A stretch of DNA of 64,000 nt. Source: Carboxylicivirga linearis (GTDB lineage Bacteria; Bacteroidota; Bacteroidia; Bacteroidales; Marinilabiliaceae). Within the stretch, counting starts at the first letter, position 1. Each line of letters opens with the position of its first letter. Positions 1 to 7,811 of this stretch are shown here, one piece after another. The stretch covers positions 124,001-188,000 of the forward strand of contig NZ_JAGUCO010000005.1 in the NCBI RefSeq assembly GCF_018271995.1. The letters are read 5' to 3'. Both the position numbers and the translations under genes were made by a program. A model generated the notes under the pieces. That model did not search any database and had not been told where the DNA came from. It saw only the letters and a program-made list of their open reading frames with translations.

Positions 1-83
1 GAATCTTGTTGAGCCATAACTGTGTTCGCTAACATTAGAGTTACTAGAAACGATATAATATAAATGTATATTGTCTTCATCAT
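1..83 (-). CDS. Secreted protein, N-terminus only (cut by window edge)
   Basis: The reverse strand opens with ATG ATG AAG and reads a short Lys-containing start, a hydrophobic core (IYIISFLVTLMLANTV) and the sequence MAQQD, which looks like a signal peptide with cleavage after Ala. Only about 27 residues are inside the window, so the mature protein cannot be identified. It is divergent from etfB, and the 320 bases between them hold the etfB promoter. The start may be at 83 or 80. Confidence 0.55.
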   Translation of the reverse strand, partial: MMKTIYIYIISFLVTLMLANTVMAQQD

Positions 84-342
84 AGCATCTTACTTAGTTA
101 AAAAACAACCATTTCTTTCGTTTACTTAAACTAATTATAAATAAAGCAAAACAGCTTAGATTTTGTTCAATGCTTTTAGATACTAAAAGTATTGTTGATG
201 CCTAATTGTATTTGCGCTTGTAAAAGTCAGTAATACAATATAATGAATAATGTGAGGAATTGATATTAGATTAAAAGTTAAGAATTGATAAAAGATAGAT
301 ATGTTGTTTAAGTAATAGAAAATCAAGTGGTAAAGCGTCGTA

Positions 343-371
343 TTGTTAATTCGCTTATTTTAATATATTTG
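343..371 (+). promoter_or_regulatory. Bacteroidota-type promoter of etfB
   Basis: A TTG at 343-345 is followed after 18 bases by TATATTTG at 364-371, matching the Bacteroidota -33/-7 pattern (TTG, about 17-23 bases, TAnnTTTG). Transcription would begin near 378, so the etfB start must lie downstream. This favours the ATG at 408 over an upstream in-frame start at 327. The rest of 84-342 is AT-rich with no gene seen. Confidence 0.6.
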
Positions 372-407
372 TCAACTGTTAATAATTCTTTACCAAAAAT
401 TGAAACG

Positions 408-1280
408 ATGGGATTAAATGTAATTGTTCTTGCCAAGCAAGTGCCGGACACCCGAAATGTGGGCAAAGATGCCATGAAAGCAGACGGGACAGTCAACCGT
501 GCAGCCTTGCCGGCAATTTTCAATCCTGAGGATTTGAATGCACTTGAGCAAGCCCTAAGATTGAAAGATAAGTACCCTGGTACTACAATCACTATTTTAA
601 CTATGGGGCCGGGACGTGCTGCCGATATTATCAGAGAAGGTTTATATCGGGGAGCTGACAATGGTTACCTGCTAACCGACCGCGCTTTTGCCGGTTCTGA
701 TACTTTGGCAACTTCTTACGCATTATCTTGTGCCCTTAAGAAAATGAGTAAGATTGACCTTATTATCGCAGGTCGTCAGGCCATTGATGGTGATACAGCA
801 CAAGTAGGACCACAGGTAGCTGAGAAATTAGGATTACCACAAGTAACATATGCCGAGGAAGTATTATCGGCCGAAACAGGTAAGATTACTATTAGAAGAA
901 GACTGGAAAGAGGTGTTGAAACTGTTGAAATGCCTTTACCGGGTGTTATAACAGTTAATGCCAGTGCCCCCGAATGTCGTCCGCGAAATGCCAAGCTACT
1001 AATGAAATTTAAACATGCCCGCACTATTACCGAGCGTCAGAATGAAGCGGAAGATTATATTGATTTAACGGCTGATCGTCCGTATCTGAATATTGAAGAG
1101 TGGAGTGTTAATGATATCGAAACCGATATGAACTGGTTAGGTTTATCCGGTTCACCAACCAAGGTGAAAAAGATTGAAAATGTCGTATTTCAGGCTAAGG
1201 AAGCAAAACGCTTAACTCCGGCCGACGAGGAAATGGACGAATTAATGAAAGAACTTATTGCTAACCATACAATCGGCTAA
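408..1280 (+). CDS. etfB: Electron transfer flavoprotein beta subunit
   Basis: Beta subunit of the soluble ETF heterodimer, which takes electrons from acyl-CoA dehydrogenases and passes them to a membrane quinone reductase. The N-terminus from ATG 408 (MGLNVIVLAKQVPDTRNV) and the segment AGRQAIDGDTAQVGPQVAE are typical of the family; about 290 residues is somewhat longer than the usual ~255. An upstream in-frame start at 327 is rejected because it precedes the promoter box at 364-371. The gene lies 21 bases before etfA and is presumably cotranscribed with it and the acyl-CoA dehydrogenase. Confidence 0.93.
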   Translation: MGLNVIVLAKQVPDTRNVGKDAMKADGTVNRAALPAIFNPEDLNALEQALRLKDKYPGTTITILTMGPGRAADIIREGLYRGADNGYLLTDRAFAGSDTLATSYALSCALKKMSKIDLIIAGRQAIDGDTAQVGPQVAEKLGLPQVTYAEEVLSAETGKITIRRRLERGVETVEMPLPGVITVNASAPECRPRNAKLLMKFKHARTITERQNEAEDYIDLTADRPYLNIEEWSVNDIETDMNWLGLSGSPTKVKKIENVVFQAKEAKRLTPADEEMDELMKELIANHTIG

Positions 1281-1301
1281 TCGATTTAGAAATCATTAAA
1301 C

Positions 1302-2321
1302 ATGAACAACGTATTTGTTATTTGCGAAGTAGATGAGGGAAAGATTGCCGATGTTAGCCTGGAGCTAATGACCAAAGGCCGTTCCCTTGCCAACCAGCTA
1401 AAATGTAAGTTAGAAGCATTAGTGCTGGGTCATAATTTAAAAGGAATAGAAAAAGAGTTATATCCATACGGAGCCGATGTGGTTCATATTGGCGATGACG
1501 AAAGACTGGATCCATATACTACTCTTCCACATACATCTGTTATTGTTGATTTATTTAAAAAGGAAGAGCCACAAATAGCTTTGTTAGGTGCTTCCACATT
1601 TGGTCGCGATTTAGGTCCGCGAGTGTCATCGGCTCTTCAGAGTGGTTTAACAGCCGATTGTACTTCATTGGAAATTGGACCTCATGAAGATAAAAAAGCC
1701 GGTAAAACATACGAAGATCTTTTGTATCAGATTCGTCCTGCATTTGGTGGTAATATTGTTGCTACCATTATCAACCCTGATTGTCGCCCTCAGATGGCAA
1801 CGGTTAGAGAGGGTGTGATGAAGAAAGAAATCTATGATGCTACGTATAAAGGAAAGGTGAGTAAAATAGAGGTTGACAAAATTCTTAAACCTGAAGATTT
1901 GGTGGTGAACGTGATTGAACGTCACATGGAAAAATCAAAGGTGAACATTAAAAACTCATCCATCATTGTTTCCGGTGGATATGGAGTGGGTTCAAAAGAG
2001 AATTTTAATATGCTTTACGAGCTGGCAGAAGTGCTGGGGGCCGAAGTGGGAGCTTCGCGTGCGGCTGTGGATGCAGGTTATGCAGAACACGAACGTCAGA
2101 TTGGACAAACAGGTGTTACGGTTCGCCCTAAGTTATATATTGCCTGTGGTATATCAGGACAAATCCAGCATACGGCTGGTATGGAAGAGTCATCTATGAT
2201 CATTGCCATCAATAATGATCCGAACGCACCCATCAATAAAATTGCTGACTATGCCATTACCGGCGATGTTGGCGAGGTGGTGCCGAAGCTGATTAAGTTC
2301 TATAAGCAGAACACGAAATAG
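1302..2321 (+). CDS. etfA: Electron transfer flavoprotein alpha subunit
   Basis: Alpha subunit of ETF, which carries the FAD. The C-terminal FAD domain is evident: SGGYGVGSKENF, then GASRAAVDAGY, RQIGQTGVTVRPKLYI, GISGQIQHTAGM and a late AINNDPNAPI stretch, all in the expected order. Length 339 residues fits the family. It follows etfB by 21 bases and precedes the acyl-CoA dehydrogenase by about 140 bases. Its stop codon forms the first bases of a heptanucleotide repeat tract. Confidence 0.94.
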   Translation: MNNVFVICEVDEGKIADVSLELMTKGRSLANQLKCKLEALVLGHNLKGIEKELYPYGADVVHIGDDERLDPYTTLPHTSVIVDLFKKEEPQIALLGASTFGRDLGPRVSSALQSGLTADCTSLEIGPHEDKKAGKTYEDLLYQIRPAFGGNIVATIINPDCRPQMATVREGVMKKEIYDATYKGKVSKIEVDKILKPEDLVVNVIERHMEKSKVNIKNSSIIVSGGYGVGSKENFNMLYELAEVLGAEVGASRAAVDAGYAEHERQIGQTGVTVRPKLYIACGISGQIQHTAGMEESSMIIAINNDPNAPINKIADYAITGDVGEVVPKLIKFYKQNTK

Positions 2322-2404
2322 ACGGTTAGAAAGTAGACGATTAGACAGATAGAGCGAAAAATCTGTTATCTAATAGTCTATAGTCTCCAAGTCTATTCAT
2401 CTAT
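2319..2404 (+). repeat. Heptanucleotide-periodic inverted tract
   Basis: Starting in the etfA stop codon, five heptamers run 2319-2353 (tagacgg, ttagaaa, gtagacg, attagac, agataga). After a short spacer, six heptamers of complementary character run 2363-2404 (ctgttat, ctaatag, tctatag, tctccaa, gtctatt, catctat). TAGAC on the left faces GTCTA on the right, so the RNA could fold into an imperfect hairpin between etfA and the dehydrogenase gene. Confidence 0.65.
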
Positions 2405-2460
2405 TAAAAAAATGTTGGATCATGAAACCCCGTTTGGGGAATCAATAATACAAAAACAAA

Positions 2461-4161
2461 ATGGCAAATTTTTTCACAGATAATCAGGACTTAAAATTCC
2501 ACCTGACGCATCCGTTGATGAAGAAGATTGTAGCCCTGAAAGAGCGCAATTTTGCTGACAAAGATAAATTCGATTATGCACCCATGGACTTTGAAGATGC
2601 CATGGATAGCTACGAACAAGTATTGGAAATAGTAGGGGAGATCTGTGGCGACATAGTGGCTCCTAATGCTGAGAGTGTGGATCAAGAAGGTCCTAAAATT
2701 GTAAACAATGAAGTGGTGTATGCCAGAGGAACTCAGGAAAACCTGGATGCTTTGGTAAAAGCCGGTTTGATGGGTATTACATTGCCACGTAAATACGAAG
2801 GATTAAATTTCCCGATTGTACCCTATATTATGGCTGCCGATATTGTGTCGCGCGCCGACGCAGGATTCGTAAATATTTGGGGACTGCAGGATTGTGCTGA
2901 AACCATTAATGAGTTTGCAGACGATGATCAGAAAGAACGATTTTTAACTCGTGCTTCCCGTGGAGAGACAATGGCAATGGATTTGACTGAACCGGATGCA
3001 GGGTCGGACTTGCAGGCGGTGGAGTTAAAAGCTACCGAAAAAGACGGGAAGTGGTACTTGAACGGAGTGAAGCGATTTATTACCAATGGAGATGGAAATA
3101 TTGCATTGGTATTGGCACGCTCTGAAGAAGGAACGCACGATGGACGTGGTTTATCAATGTTTATCTACGACCGCGATCATAAAGCAGTAATTGTTCGTCG
3201 TTTAGAGAATAAGATGGGTATTAAAGGATCGCCTACCTGTGAGTTGGTGTTTAAAGATGCTCCGGCTGAATTGGTTGGATCGCGTAAGATGGGATTAATC
3301 AAATACGTGATGGCGTTGATGAACGGTGCTCGTTTGGGAATTGGCGCTCAGTCGGTAGGAGTATCGGAATCGGCTTACCGCGAAGCTTTGGCTTACGCCG
3401 AGGAGCGTGAGCAGTTTGGAAAGCCTATTATTCAATTTCCTGCCGTATACGAAATGCTGGCTGTAATGAAAGCTAAGCTCGATGCTTCGCGCACCTTGTT
3501 GTACGAAACATCGCGATATGTGGATGTTTATAAAACGTACATGCACATTTCCGAAGAACGTAAGCTGGAGCCCGATGAACGCAAAGAAATGAAGCGTTAT
3601 CAGAAACTGGCTGATTACTTTACACCATTGTTAAAAGGAATCACCAGTGAGTATAGTAATCAATTGGCTTACGATGCAGTGCAAATTCACGGTGGATCAG
3701 GTTTTATGAAGGATTATCCGGTGGAGCGTATCTATCGTGATGCTCGTATCACTTCTATTTATGAGGGAACCACTCAGTTGCAGGTGGTGGCAGCCATACG
3801 TGGTGTAACAACCGGCGGTTATCTCGATCGTATTCGCGAATATGAAATGATGGAATTAAAGCCTGAATTACATAGCTATCGTCGTACCTTAATTGGCATG
3901 ACTGATGAGTACGAACGTGCTGTAAAAGCTGTAACGGATGTGAAAGATAATGAGTATGTCGATTTTCATGCCCGTCGACTGGTGGAGATGGCTGGTAATA
4001 TCGTAATGGGGTATTTGCTGGTGCTGGATACTCAGCGTGATGATAAATTCCGTATTTCAGCAGATATTATTATTAAGAGAGGTAAGGCTGATAACCATGC
4101 CAAGGCTGGTTTTATCTTTAACTCATCCATCGATGATTTAGGTTTCTATAAGCAAAACTAA
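2461..4161 (+). CDS. Acyl-CoA dehydrogenase, long Bacteroidota form
   Basis: FAD enzyme that oxidises acyl-CoA to trans-2-enoyl-CoA and hands electrons to the ETF encoded just upstream. Visible family features are TEPDAGSDL and RFITNGDGN (flavin/substrate region), LGIGAQSVGVSESAYREAL, the GSGFMKDYPVERIYRD helix, and the catalytic glutamate in IYEGTTQLQ (about residue 435). At 566 residues it is longer than the common ~380-residue enzymes and has a C-terminal helical extension. A strong terminator follows. The chain-length preference cannot be read from the sequence. Confidence 0.93.
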   Translation: MANFFTDNQDLKFHLTHPLMKKIVALKERNFADKDKFDYAPMDFEDAMDSYEQVLEIVGEICGDIVAPNAESVDQEGPKIVNNEVVYARGTQENLDALVKAGLMGITLPRKYEGLNFPIVPYIMAADIVSRADAGFVNIWGLQDCAETINEFADDDQKERFLTRASRGETMAMDLTEPDAGSDLQAVELKATEKDGKWYLNGVKRFITNGDGNIALVLARSEEGTHDGRGLSMFIYDRDHKAVIVRRLENKMGIKGSPTCELVFKDAPAELVGSRKMGLIKYVMALMNGARLGIGAQSVGVSESAYREALAYAEEREQFGKPIIQFPAVYEMLAVMKAKLDASRTLLYETSRYVDVYKTYMHISEERKLEPDERKEMKRYQKLADYFTPLLKGITSEYSNQLAYDAVQIHGGSGFMKDYPVERIYRDARITSIYEGTTQLQVVAAIRGVTTGGYLDRIREYEMMELKPELHSYRRTLIGMTDEYERAVKAVTDVKDNEYVDFHARRLVEMAGNIVMGYLLVLDTQRDDKFRISADIIIKRGKADNHAKAGFIFNSSIDDLGFYKQN

Positions 4162-4189
4162 ATAGTTAAAACAGAAACATATTGTATGA

Positions 4190-4220
4190 GGCCCCGCAGA
4201 GATGCGGGGTTTTTGTTTTT
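4190..4220 (+). terminator. Rho-independent terminator of the etf/acyl-CoA dehydrogenase unit
   Basis: A GC stem (CCCCGCAgagaTGCGGGG) is followed by a T-rich run, 29 bases after the dehydrogenase stop. Confidence 0.85.
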
Positions 4221-4476
4221 TGAAGATGGAAGAAAGCTGACCGAAGACGGGGGACGGAAGGAGGAAATGTGTGCATAGGGGCGTTGCTTCGGGTTTCTAA
4301 CCTCTAAAACCTATCTACTAACTGCACAGACGTCCCTCCGGGACTTGCTTCTCAAATTTGCTCATCACAGCACTCACGTACTGTGTTTTTATAGACAGGG
4401 CTCCGCCCTTTGCTAACAGACCTAAGACAGATGACGGAAGGCGGAAGGCCGAAGCAGTGAACTTGTGTTTTATCAT
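4221..4476. repeat. Repeat mosaic: degenerate heptamers and small hairpins
   Basis: No gene is seen here. Heptamer-like tracts lie at 4221-4269 (ggaagaa, cgaagac, ggaagga and similar), 4294-4321 (tttctaa, cctctaa, aacctat, ctactaa) and 4426-4453 (gacagat, gacggaa, ggcggaa, ggccgaa). Between them are three hairpins: GTCCC-tcc-GGGAC (4332-4344), CACAG...CTGTG (4366-4385) and AGGGC-tcc-GCCCT (4397-4409). The block looks like dispersed repetitive DNA of two kinds. Confidence 0.55.
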
Positions 4477-4539
4477 CTTCTAATCGCTAACCTCTAGTCT
4501 CTAATCCCTAAAACCTAACCCCTAAAGCCTAATCTCTAA
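4477..4539 (+). repeat. Nine-unit heptanucleotide array, consensus NNNCTAA
   Basis: Sixty-three bases read as nine consecutive heptamers: cttctaa, tcgctaa, cctctag, tctctaa, tccctaa, aacctaa, cccctaa, agcctaa, tctctaa. CTAA is fixed in eight of nine units while the first three bases vary. It looks superficially telomere-like but is internal and degenerate. It is intergenic, upstream of the 41-bp palindrome array. Confidence 0.8.
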
Positions 4540-4564
4540 CAAGGTACTCTGAGGTAAAAACAGT

Positions 4565-4742
4565 TTCCACGGGTGTGGATCTCAAACCTGATAGCAAATT
4601 TTTATGACACGTTGGTGGAGTTGAAACTGAATCATCCGGTTCTTATTCCACGGTTGTGGAATGGATTCTGAACCATATAATAATAGTTCCACAATCGTGG
4701 GAGCCAAATCTGGCAGTCAAGTTTGTACACCACGTTGGTGGA
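4565..4742. repeat. Five palindromes (CCACnnnnGTGG) at 40-41-base spacing
   Basis: Cores start at 4567 (CCACGGGTGTGG), 4607 (ACACGTTGGTGG), 4648 (CCACGGTTGTGG), 4689 (CCACAATCGTGG) and 4730 (CCACGTTGGTGG), so steps are 40, 41, 41 and 41. The spacers of units 1-2 and 4-5 are also alike (compare the tracts beginning at 4580 and 4702), suggesting an old ~122-bp duplication. The array sits about 175 bases upstream of the cysteate synthase start. It could be a multi-operator or a decayed minisatellite. Confidence 0.7.
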
Positions 4743-4883
4743 ATGAAAAAAAGGACAATAAATTCATGCATCGGCCATGATTAATCAAAGACCGGGCGCT
4801 TATCAATACTCAAAAACAAAATAAAATCAACACATTTTTAGTAGGTTTTGTTTGATTCTTTTCTCATAAATCCTCAAAAAAAC

Positions 4884-4891
4884 TACCTTTG
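4884..4891 (+). promoter_or_regulatory. -7 promoter box of the cysteate synthase gene
   Basis: TACCTTTG matches TAnnTTTG and ends 24 bases before the ATG at 4916. No good -33 element is seen at the right distance. An in-frame TTG inside the box (4889) is not a start codon. Confidence 0.5.
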
Positions 4892-4915
4892 CCACCCAAT
4901 AATCGAAGAATAATC

Positions 4916-6208
4916 ATGGTTAAAGAGATTAAACCTACACTTTACAAGTTAGAGTCTGTAGCCAGTGGCAAGCAATTCGAAGATGAAGGATGGACTCTGG
5001 ATGCCCCCAATGAAGTCTCATTAGTTAGGGCAGTTTACGAGAAGAAACAAATTGAAGTAAAAGACCCGTCGTACGGAGTATTTCGTTTTGCCGACTGGTT
5101 ACCTATACATAAAATGTTAGAAGGTTCATCGGCCCCTGTTACTTATAAAAGTGAGGGGTTAGCTAAGCATTTAGGCTTGTCTGACTTGTATATAACTTTT
5201 AGCGGATACTGGCCCGAGAAAGGTGCCAATTTTCGTACCTGCTCCTTTAAAGAAACAGAAGCATTTTCGGTAGGAGGAAGATTAAAAACTGATGGTGAAA
5301 CCATTTTGGTGGTGGCATCAGCAGGAAATACCGCGCGTGCATTTGCCCGTGTATGCTCTGATAATAATATTCCGTTATTGCTTTGTGTGCCTGAAGATAA
5401 TATTGATGCACTATGGTTTGATGAACCTATCAAAGATAATGTGAAGCTGGTAGTTACTAAGTCGGGGTCGGATTATTTTGATGCCATTCATCTTTCAAAT
5501 CTGGCATGCGAATTAGATGGATTTATTGCCGAAGGAGGTGCTAAGAATGTTGCTCGTCGCGATGGTATGGGAACAACAGCCTTATCAGCCATAACAGAAA
5601 TTGGTCGTATACCTGATTATTACTTTCAGGCCGTAGGTAGCGGTACGGGTGCAATAGCAGCGTGGGAAGCCAATAAACGATTGATTGAAGATGGACGTTT
5701 TGGTTCTAACTTTATGAAATTAATGGTATCGCAAAATCATCCTTTCTTACCAATTCATGATGCATGGAAAGCTGATTCGAGAGCTATGTTGCCATTGGAT
5801 GATGACGTGGCACGAAAACAAGTTGAGGAAATTGATGCCAAGGTTCTTTCTAATCGTAAACCTCCCTATTCTGTTGTTGGTGGTTTGTACGATGCAATGA
5901 AAGAAGCAGGAGGAGATGTGTTAACAGCTACTAATGCCGAAGCTGCCAAAGCGGCTCGTATTTTTGAAGAGTTGGAAGGCAATGATATTCATCCGGCTGC
6001 CTCAGTGGCAACTGCAACTTTAATCAATGCCGTTAAAAATGGTACAGTGCAAAAAGATGATTGTATCATGTTAAATATTACAGGTGGTGGCGAGAAGAAA
6101 TTCAAACAAGATAAAGAGGTTGTATACCTTAAGCCATCGTTTGTATTTGATATTAACCCTCCTTTAGAAAAAGTGGAGGAAGTTATGAATGATCTTTTTA
6201 AAAAATAG
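4916..6208 (+). CDS. Cysteate synthase homologue (threonine synthase-like PLP enzyme)
   Basis: Fold-type II PLP enzyme. Cysteate synthase makes L-cysteate from O-phosphoserine and sulfite. Visible features are the PLP lysine in TCSFKETEA (about residue 112), the ASAGNTARAFA loop, GGAKNVARRDGMG, the phosphate-binding GSGTG and a late GGGEKK. About 430 residues fits the family. In Bacteroidota such enzymes feed sulfonolipid (capnine/sulfobacin) synthesis (family knowledge). No cysteate acyltransferase or reductase lies in this window, so that role is inferred; threonine synthase is the alternative. The gene is monocistronic with its own terminator. Confidence 0.78.
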   Translation: MVKEIKPTLYKLESVASGKQFEDEGWTLDAPNEVSLVRAVYEKKQIEVKDPSYGVFRFADWLPIHKMLEGSSAPVTYKSEGLAKHLGLSDLYITFSGYWPEKGANFRTCSFKETEAFSVGGRLKTDGETILVVASAGNTARAFARVCSDNNIPLLLCVPEDNIDALWFDEPIKDNVKLVVTKSGSDYFDAIHLSNLACELDGFIAEGGAKNVARRDGMGTTALSAITEIGRIPDYYFQAVGSGTGAIAAWEANKRLIEDGRFGSNFMKLMVSQNHPFLPIHDAWKADSRAMLPLDDDVARKQVEEIDAKVLSNRKPPYSVVGGLYDAMKEAGGDVLTATNAEAAKAARIFEELEGNDIHPAASVATATLINAVKNGTVQKDDCIMLNITGGGEKKFKQDKEVVYLKPSFVFDINPPLEKVEEVMNDLFKK

Positions 6209-6233
6209 ATATTTCTATTAAACATTGAATATA

Positions 6234-6272
6234 AAAAATGCCTTGTTGTTTTCAACGAGGCATTTTTTTATA
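6234..6272 (+). terminator. Terminator after cysteate synthase
   Basis: AAAAATGCCTTGTTG-ttt-CAACGAGGCATTTTTTT: a strong stem flanked by A and T runs, functional in either direction, 26 bases after the stop codon. Confidence 0.85.
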
Positions 6273-6279
6273 CCAAACT

Positions 6280-6301
6280 CCGGACATATTACTATGTCCG
6301 G
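6280..6301. repeat. Perfect 9-bp-arm palindrome
   Basis: CCGGACATA-ttac-TATGTCCGG immediately follows the terminator. The bases CCGGACAT recur in the hairpin at 23234-23252, so both may be small copies of one palindromic repeat. Nothing else was seen from 6302 to 6446. At 6447-6456 and 6490-6499 lies a 10-base inverted pair (TTTCAATACC / GGTATTGAAA), just downstream of the minus-strand lipoprotein gene. Confidence 0.55.
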
Positions 6302-6511
6302 ATATGCTGATTCTTAACCAGCACAAAACAAAGCAATCATGAATTGAATTGTTAATATCGTTATTCACGATTGAAAATTGGTATAAAATGAAATAAGGGA
6401 CAATAGGCCTTATTATCCCTTAATAACCATTAAATTGTAATTTACATTTCAATACCAGAAAAGTTTAAGAATTGAAAGGAGTATAATATGGTATTGAAAC
6501 TTATTTTTTTA

Positions 6512-6703
6512 TTATGCTTCTGGATTAGGTCCACCTGGTGTTGGACGTTGAGGAGCATATTCAGTATCCGGATCGTTTGGAATTGGACGATCAACTACAT
6601 CATCTGAAGGAGTGTAATTGTCAGTGTCGCTTGAACATGATACTAAGCTTACGCCTGCCATTAGTACTAAACCTAATGCTAAATTTTTAAATAATGATTT
6701 CAT
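6512..6703 (-). CDS. Small Pro/Asp-rich lipoprotein
   Basis: A 63-residue product with a lipoprotein signal peptide (LVLMAGVSLVSC, lipid-accepting Cys near residue 23). A short acidic, proline-rich tail follows (SSDTDNYTPSDDVVDRPIPN and on to PGGPNPEA). No catalytic domain can fit. It is a standalone gene with an inverted repeat downstream (6447-6499). Function unknown; the tail may simply be a disordered surface or periplasmic peptide. I am fairly sure it is real because the signal peptide is textbook. Confidence 0.6.
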   Translation of the reverse strand: MKSLFKNLALGLVLMAGVSLVSCSSDTDNYTPSDDVVDRPIPNDPDTEYAPQRPTPGGPNPEA

Positions 6704-7154
6704 GATTTCTAAGTTTTAAAAATAAATAATTGCTTTTAGCTACTCTTATCGAATTAGCATGGTACAAAAATGCAGGCTTTTAGGTATAAATGCTTATCCA
6801 ATACGGTCAACCATATATCCAAAAAGGTCAAACTGAAGATTGTAATTAAATAATTGTAAGAAGGTGTTGTTGAAAAGATACCTGACCGGCAATTGTTAAA
6901 ATACTGTTTTTAGAAATAGGCGAATTCATTAATGGTAAAACACACTTGTTACACCTTTTCTCAAATAAAAATAAAATTGAATGCGAGAGTTTGTTGTCAG
7001 TTGCCTTAATCAGCACACTCAAATATTTTAACAACCCTAATTTATAATTGTATGTCAATCTGATATAGCCTCATGAAAATTAATGATTTATATTATTAAG
7101 GATTATACAGATCATTGCTACAAGCACAACTAGTTTTAATTAGTACTAATTAGC
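6704..7154. other. Intergenic region without a supported gene
   Basis: About 450 bases of AT-rich DNA between the divergent lipoprotein and PhnA-like genes. A 70-codon minus-strand frame (6846-7058) faintly recalls the C-terminal part of a Crp/Fnr-type regulator (LSHSILFLFEKR, then LPL) but is too degenerate to call. No RNA gene or repeat was seen. Confidence 0.4.
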
Positions 7155-7186
7155 TTGCGAATAGGAGTTTTAAATTGATAACTTTG
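7155..7186 (+). promoter_or_regulatory. Promoter of the PhnA-like gene
   Basis: TTG at 7155-7157 and TAACTTTG at 7179-7186 with 21 bases between, the Bacteroidota -33/-7 pattern. It excludes the longer in-frame start at 7175 and supports ATG 7214. Confidence 0.55.
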
Positions 7187-7213
7187 TCGCACTTAAAAAA
7201 TAAACAGATTAAA

Positions 7214-7783
7214 ATGAGTGTTCAAAAAGCTTTAATGGAGCGTAGTGGTGGTAAATGTGAGTTGTGTGCGTCAGAAGAAAATCTGTCGGTATACGAAGTA
7301 CCACCGGTAGAAGATGGAGGCGCTGAAAAGTCAGTATTGGTTTGTTCTACTTGTCTTTCGCAAATTAATGATGCCGATTCAATGGATCCTAACCATTGGA
7401 GATGTTTAAATGATAGTATGTGGAGTACCGAACCTGCAGTTCAGGTGATGGCATATCGCTTGTTAAGCAGAATGGCTAATGAAGGATGGCCTCAGGATTT
7501 GCTTGATATGCTTTATTTAGATGAGGAAACATTAGCTTGGGCTAAAGCCGATAGTGCAGGAGATGATGCTCTTAAATATATTGATAGCAATGGTGCTGAG
7601 TTAAAAGCAGGCGATAGTGTTGTACTTATTAAAGACTTAAATGTAAAAGGTGGTGGTTTTACCGCAAAAAGAGGAACTCCTGTTCGCAACATTGGTTTGG
7701 CTGCCGACGATCCGGAGCACATTGTTGGAAAGGTAAATGGCCAGACTATTTATATACTTACTAAATTCGTTAAGAAAAACTAA
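7214..7783 (+). CDS. PhnA-family zinc-ribbon protein
   Basis: The N-terminal half carries two CxxC pairs (CELC at about residues 16-19 and CSTC about 30 residues later), the PhnA zinc-ribbon arrangement. The C-terminal half (GAELKAGDSVVLIKDLNVKG, KRGTPVRNI, VGKVNGQTIYILTKFVKK) is the PhnA SH3-like domain. PhnA proteins are named after a phosphonate operon, but most, like this one, sit away from phn genes and their job is not settled. About 190 residues from ATG 7214 fits the Bacteroidota form with an extended middle. It is followed closely by the GNAT gene, perhaps cotranscribed. Confidence 0.82.
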   Translation: MSVQKALMERSGGKCELCASEENLSVYEVPPVEDGGAEKSVLVCSTCLSQINDADSMDPNHWRCLNDSMWSTEPAVQVMAYRLLSRMANEGWPQDLLDMLYLDEETLAWAKADSAGDDALKYIDSNGAELKAGDSVVLIKDLNVKGGGFTAKRGTPVRNIGLAADDPEHIVGKVNGQTIYILTKFVKKN

Positions 7784-7811
7784 TATATTAACATCGTACT
7801 AATTCCATTTC

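Noticed and set aside
327-407. N-terminal extension of EtfB
   Set aside because: It precedes the likely promoter box (364-371), and the family start matches ATG 408.
4477-4539. Telomere-like CCCTAA sequence
   Set aside because: Only two units approach CCCTAA, the array is internal and the same 7-base behaviour occurs with other letters elsewhere.
4477-4742. Possible CRISPR array (regular repeats with similar spacing)
   Set aside because: Repeats are 7 or 12 bases and degenerate, the ~29-base spacers between palindromes are partly homologous, and no cas gene is near.
6846-7058. 70-codon minus-strand frame resembling a Crp/Fnr regulator C-terminus
   Set aside because: Similarity is limited to a few residues, there is no helix-turn-helix and no N-terminal domain; not enough to call even a pseudogene.
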